Positions 61,326-64,000 of a stretch of DNA of 64,000 bases are shown piece by piece. A program made the position numbers and the translations under genes. How positions within the stretch are numbered: position 1 is the stretch's first letter; each line of letters opens with the position of its first letter. This stretch comes from Streptomyces sp. NBC_00102 (lineage in GTDB: Bacteria; Actinomycetota; Actinomycetes; Streptomycetales; Streptomycetaceae): NCBI RefSeq assembly GCF_026343115.1, contig NZ_JAPEMC010000001.1, positions 1,612,001-1,676,000 of the forward strand, read 5' to 3'. The notes beneath the pieces are model-generated. The model saw only the letters and a list, made by a program, of their open reading frames with translations, had not been told where the DNA came from and searched no databases.

Positions 61326-61988
61326 TCAGCGTGCGGGGTGGACCAGGCCGCCCTCGTAGGCGGCGATGACCAGGTGTGCCCGGTCCCGCGCTCCCAGCTT
61401 CACCATGGCCCGGTTCACATGGGTCTTCGCCGTGAGGACGGAGATGCCGAGGTGATCCGCGATCTCGTCGTTGGACAGCCCCGTGGCGGCCAGCATCACC
61501 ACCTCGCGCTCCCGCCCGGTCAGGGTCTCCAGCGTCGGCGCGCTCCGCGCCGGGGGTGTACGGGCGAGGAAGCGCTGGATCAGTGACCGGGTCGCCACCG
61601 GCGACAGCAGTGCGTCACCCGCGGCGACCGTCCTGATGGCGTCGATCAGTTCCTGCGGGTGGATGCCCTTGCCGACGAATCCGCTCGCGCCCGCCCGCAG
61701 TGCCTCCGCCACGTGCTCGTCGGTCTCGAAGGTGGTCAGGACGAGTACGCGCACCCCGGCGAGGTCCTTGTCGGCGGTGATGATCCGGGTCGCTTCGATC
61801 CCGTCGAGGCCGGGCATGCGGATGTCCATCACGACCACGTCCGTGGGCCGGCGCCGGACCTGGTCCACGGCGTCCGCCCCGTCGCTCGCCTCGCCGACGA
61901 CCTCGATGCCGGGGGTTGCCTCCAGCAGGATGCGGAAGGTACCCCGGAGCAGCGCCTGGTCGTCGGCGAGCAGTACGCGGACACTCAT
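61326..61988 (-). CDS. NarL/LuxR-type response regulator
   Basis: A 220-residue regulator. The receiver domain has LLADDQALLRG (acidic pocket), VVVMDIRMPGLDGIEA (phospho-acceptor Asp55) and GFVGKGIHPQEL (Lys107). A LuxR HTH follows (LTGREREVVMLAATGLSNDEIADHLGISVLTAKTHVNRAMVKLGARDR). Its start overlaps the histidine kinase stop by 4 bases (ATGA), so the pair is coupled. Target genes are unknown. Confidence 0.95.
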   Translation of the reverse strand: MSVRVLLADDQALLRGTFRILLEATPGIEVVGEASDGADAVDQVRRRPTDVVVMDIRMPGLDGIEATRIITADKDLAGVRVLVLTTFETDEHVAEALRAGASGFVGKGIHPQELIDAIRTVAAGDALLSPVATRSLIQRFLARTPPARSAPTLETLTGREREVVMLAATGLSNDEIADHLGISVLTAKTHVNRAMVKLGARDRAHLVIAAYEGGLVHPAR

Positions 61989-63211
61989 GCGCTCTCCGGG
62001 GAGCCGGTGGCCTGCGGAAGGCCGTTCGAACCGAGGGGCAGGAGCGCGTGGACGCCGAAGCCGCCGGACTTCCGGGGGCCCGTACGCAGGGTTCCCCCCG
62101 TGGCGCGTACGCGTTCCGTGAGGCTGATCAGCCCCAGGCCCGTGCCGGGCCCCTGCCCCGGGCCGGTGCCCCCGTCGTCGGTGACGGAGACTTCCAGGTG
62201 GGTCGGGTGGACGGCGACGGCCACGGAGACCCGGGCGTCGACGACGTGCTTGCGCGCGTTGGTCATCGCCTCCTGGACCACCCGGTAGGCGGCCAGGTCG
62301 GCGAGGGGCGGAAGGGTGGCCGGCGGCCCGTCGTGCCGGGCTTCCACCCGGAGGCCGGCATGGCGGAACGAGTCCAGCAGGGCCGGCAGGTCGCGCAGTC
62401 CGGGCGCCGGGGCCAGCGGCTGGTCGGAGTCGTCCGTCTGGCGCAACAGGCCGACGACCGCGCGTAGTTCGTCGAGCGCAGCCCTGCTGGTGTCGTGGAT
62501 CTGTCCGAGGGCCCGCTCCGCGAGCTCGGCGTCCTGGCGGACCAGGTGGGCCGCCACTCCGGCCTGCGCGTTGACCAGGGTGAGGTGGTGGGTCACGACG
62601 TCGTGCAGCTCCCGGGCGAGGCGCATCCGCTCGGCGACCACGCGCCGGCGTGCCTCTTCGTCCCGGGTCGCCTCGGCGTACTCCGCGCGTTCCTGGTAGG
62701 AGACGAGCAGTTCGCGCCGGCTGCGTACCGCGTCCCCGACGGCGGTGGGCAGTTGGGTCCAGGCGAGGAGCGCGAGGTTGGACTCCACGGCCGACAGCCC
62801 GGGGCGTACGGCGAACGCGGCGACGGTCATGGCGAGGCCCACCGCCACACTGGTGCGTACGGCGGTCCGGCGGTCCGTCCGGGCCGCGAGCAGGAAGAGC
62901 GCGGCAACCGCGGGGGCGGGAGGCGGGGGCATGTCGGGGACCAGGGCGAGGAGCACCACGCTGGTCGCCGCAGTGGCCCACACCGTCGCGCGCGGCCATC
63001 GGTGGGCGCCCAGCACCAGCAGGCTGCAGAGCGCGGACACCGCTCCGGCCGGGCGGAGACCGGCCTGCCCGTGCTGGGACGTCAGCATCATGACCGGTCC
63101 GGTGATCAGCACGCAGCAGACCACGGCCACGGCGTCCACGGCGAAGGGATGCCGGGCCGGACGGCCGGCGAGTCTCCTCACCGCCGCCCCCATGCCCGTG
63201 ACCGGTGTCAT
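61985..63211 (-). CDS. Sensor histidine kinase of the NarL group
   Basis: A 408-residue membrane kinase. About six N-terminal hydrophobic segments (AVAVVCCVLITGPVMML, AVSALCSLLVLGAH, ATAATSVVLLALV, APAVAALFLLAA, SVAVGLAMTVAAFAV, LALLAWTQLPTAV) precede HisKA_3 with RLARELHDVVTHHL (phospho-histidine) and HATPase_c with YRVVQEAMTNARKH (N-box) and DDGGTGPGQGPGTGLGLISLTERV (G-boxes). The ATG at 63211 has AGGGAGGGG upstream. The likely partner is the adjacent response regulator. Confidence 0.93.
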   Translation of the reverse strand: MTPVTGMGAAVRRLAGRPARHPFAVDAVAVVCCVLITGPVMMLTSQHGQAGLRPAGAVSALCSLLVLGAHRWPRATVWATAATSVVLLALVPDMPPPPAPAVAALFLLAARTDRRTAVRTSVAVGLAMTVAAFAVRPGLSAVESNLALLAWTQLPTAVGDAVRSRRELLVSYQERAEYAEATRDEEARRRVVAERMRLARELHDVVTHHLTLVNAQAGVAAHLVRQDAELAERALGQIHDTSRAALDELRAVVGLLRQTDDSDQPLAPAPGLRDLPALLDSFRHAGLRVEARHDGPPATLPPLADLAAYRVVQEAMTNARKHVVDARVSVAVAVHPTHLEVSVTDDGGTGPGQGPGTGLGLISLTERVRATGGTLRTGPRKSGGFGVHALLPLGSNGLPQATGSPESA

Positions 63212-63322
63212 GCCCCTCCCTCGTGTCCTCTCCTCTGTACCGGGCCCCATGTCCCGTACGTCGTCATGGGTGCGGTGGGCGCAGGATAGTTCCCGCCCCG
63301 GCACCCGCGGCACCGGGGTGCG

Positions 63323-63961
63323 TCAGGGCTCCCGGTGCACCGCGGGCGCCGGGTTCTCCTCCTCCCACAGGGGGTGGTGGTGGCGCGCCCAGGCCCGGGT
63401 GACCTTCCCGGTGCGCAGCCCTCTGCGGGCCTGCGCGTCCCGGACGGCCATCCGGATGTGGCCGAGGACCAGAACCGCGACGAGCAGTGCCAGCCAGTCG
63501 TGGACGAAGGTCGCGCCGGTGCGCCACACGAGGGGCGCGAGCCCGGTGAACCACATCAGGAGCCCCGTGCCGATCATGACGAGCAGGGCTCCGGCGAGGC
63601 CGTTCGCGTACAGCTTCTGCCCGGCGTTGAACTTCCCCGCCTCAGTGGGCCACCCGCGCAGGCGGGCGCGTACCCAGCCCCGGTCGTGGGGGCCGAACCG
63701 GTTCAGCCGGCCCAGGTCGGCGCGGAACGCCCGCGAGACCAGCCCGGCCGCGAGCGGGACGGGCATGGCGATGCCCGCCCACTCGTGCACGGTCACCAAC
63801 AGCCGCCGTCTTCCGACGAGTTCGGCCAGCATCGGCAGGTAGAGGAAGGCGGCGGTGACGAGAGCGGTCCCGACCAGCGCGGCCGTGCACCGGTGGATCC
63901 AGCGTTCGGCGGTGGTGAACCGCGCGATCAGGTCGGGCCGTTCAGCCGGTAGGGACATCAT
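63323..63961 (-). CDS. Cytochrome b/b6-like membrane protein
   Basis: A 212-residue membrane protein with four helices. Possible heme-binding histidines lie in ERWIHRCTAALVG, VTVHEWAGIAMP, TFVHDWLALLV and VLGHIRMAVRDA, as in formate dehydrogenase gamma/cytochrome b561-type proteins. It lies just upstream of the kinase gene on the same strand. Its start overlaps the end of the next upstream minus-strand gene by 20 bases, so it is probably the membrane subunit that takes electrons for that partner. Confidence 0.78.
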   Translation of the reverse strand: MMSLPAERPDLIARFTTAERWIHRCTAALVGTALVTAAFLYLPMLAELVGRRRLLVTVHEWAGIAMPVPLAAGLVSRAFRADLGRLNRFGPHDRGWVRARLRGWPTEAGKFNAGQKLYANGLAGALLVMIGTGLLMWFTGLAPLVWRTGATFVHDWLALLVAVLVLGHIRMAVRDAQARRGLRTGKVTRAWARHHHPLWEEENPAPAVHREP

Positions 63962-64000
63962 CGCGTCCGTTCGACTTGCCGACCCAGCCGTCCACGTCGT
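63942..64000 (-). CDS. C-terminal end of an unidentified minus-strand protein
   Basis: On the minus strand from 63998 the sequence reads DVDGWVGKSNGRDDVPTG and then TGA at 63942-63944. It overlaps the start of the cytochrome b-like gene by 20 bases. A redox enzyme (for example a molybdopterin oxidoreductase) is a common partner of such cytochromes, but 18 residues are too few to identify it. Confidence 0.55.
   Translation of the reverse strand, partial: DVDGWVGKSNGRDDVPTG

Noticed and set aside
1..64000. tRNA genes, rRNA, CRISPR arrays, insertion sequences or attachment sites
   Set aside because: None could be recognised on either strand by eye. A tRNA or covariance-model scan could still find one.

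Overview
The window looks like chromosomal Streptomyces DNA. It has very high GC with strong third-position bias, many GTG starts, and typical families: a WhiJ-like ATPase/HTH/DUF397 cluster, DUF3145, an AfsR/SARP-type regulator, and the fasR-fabD-fabH-acpP-fabF fatty-acid cluster. I saw no rRNA, tRNA, CRISPR array, transposase or integrase, so this is mostly core or near-core chromosome with some accessory genes. The species cannot be named from the sequence alone.

Layout. 1-7 kb: the tail of a beta-lactamase-family hydrolase, a methyltransferase behind a perfect 28-bp palindrome, the ATPase/HTH/DUF397 trio, and a large STAND NTPase with 14 WD40 repeats whose frame is broken once. 7-13 kb: small NIPSNAP and ankyrin genes, a decayed P450 fragment, a TetR/epimerase divergent pair with a clear operator, a DUF4157 toxin-like protein and a pirin. 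13-18 kb: fasR and fabD-fabH-acpP-fabF, closed by a strong terminator. 18-31 kb: a hydrolase-acetyltransferase-like fusion, DUF3145, an SGNH lipoprotein, galM, AraC and VOC proteins, a UvrA-like ABC protein, a winged-helix/zinc-ribbon protein, an EI24 membrane protein and a secreted propeller/Ig-like protein. 31-42 kb: Ohr, a quinone-oxidoreductase-like enzyme with a divergent MarR, an MreB-like protein next to a GAF kinase with a degenerate ATPase domain, an Lrp regulator, an MFS carrier, matB with a fused carboxyltransferase, and an LLM monooxygenase behind a cysteine-rich leader peptide. 42-56 kb: MFS and LysE exporters, a second methyltransferase, a flavoprotein, a SARP regulator, a hydrolase/MarR divergent pair, PaaX, a membrane protein with a carboxypeptidase-regulatory-like domain, an NmrA-like protein and an M20 hydrolase. 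56-61 kb: a small helical protein, a 766-residue protein with a WXG-like start and a glycine-zipper segment, and three tandem paralogous lipoproteins. 61-64 kb: a two-component system and a cytochrome b-like membrane protein, both on the minus strand.

Functional links. FasR probably controls the fab operon. FabD uses malonyl-CoA, and MatB plus the fused carboxyltransferase about 20 kb away also work on malonyl-type CoA esters. The least described candidate system is the 56-61 kb module, which has the shape of a type VII-type exported protein with associated surface lipoproteins. The cysteine-repeat leader upstream of the LLM monooxygenase is the most specific regulatory candidate. Two single-base losses in G-runs (near 4322 and 8129) should be checked as possible sequencing errors.
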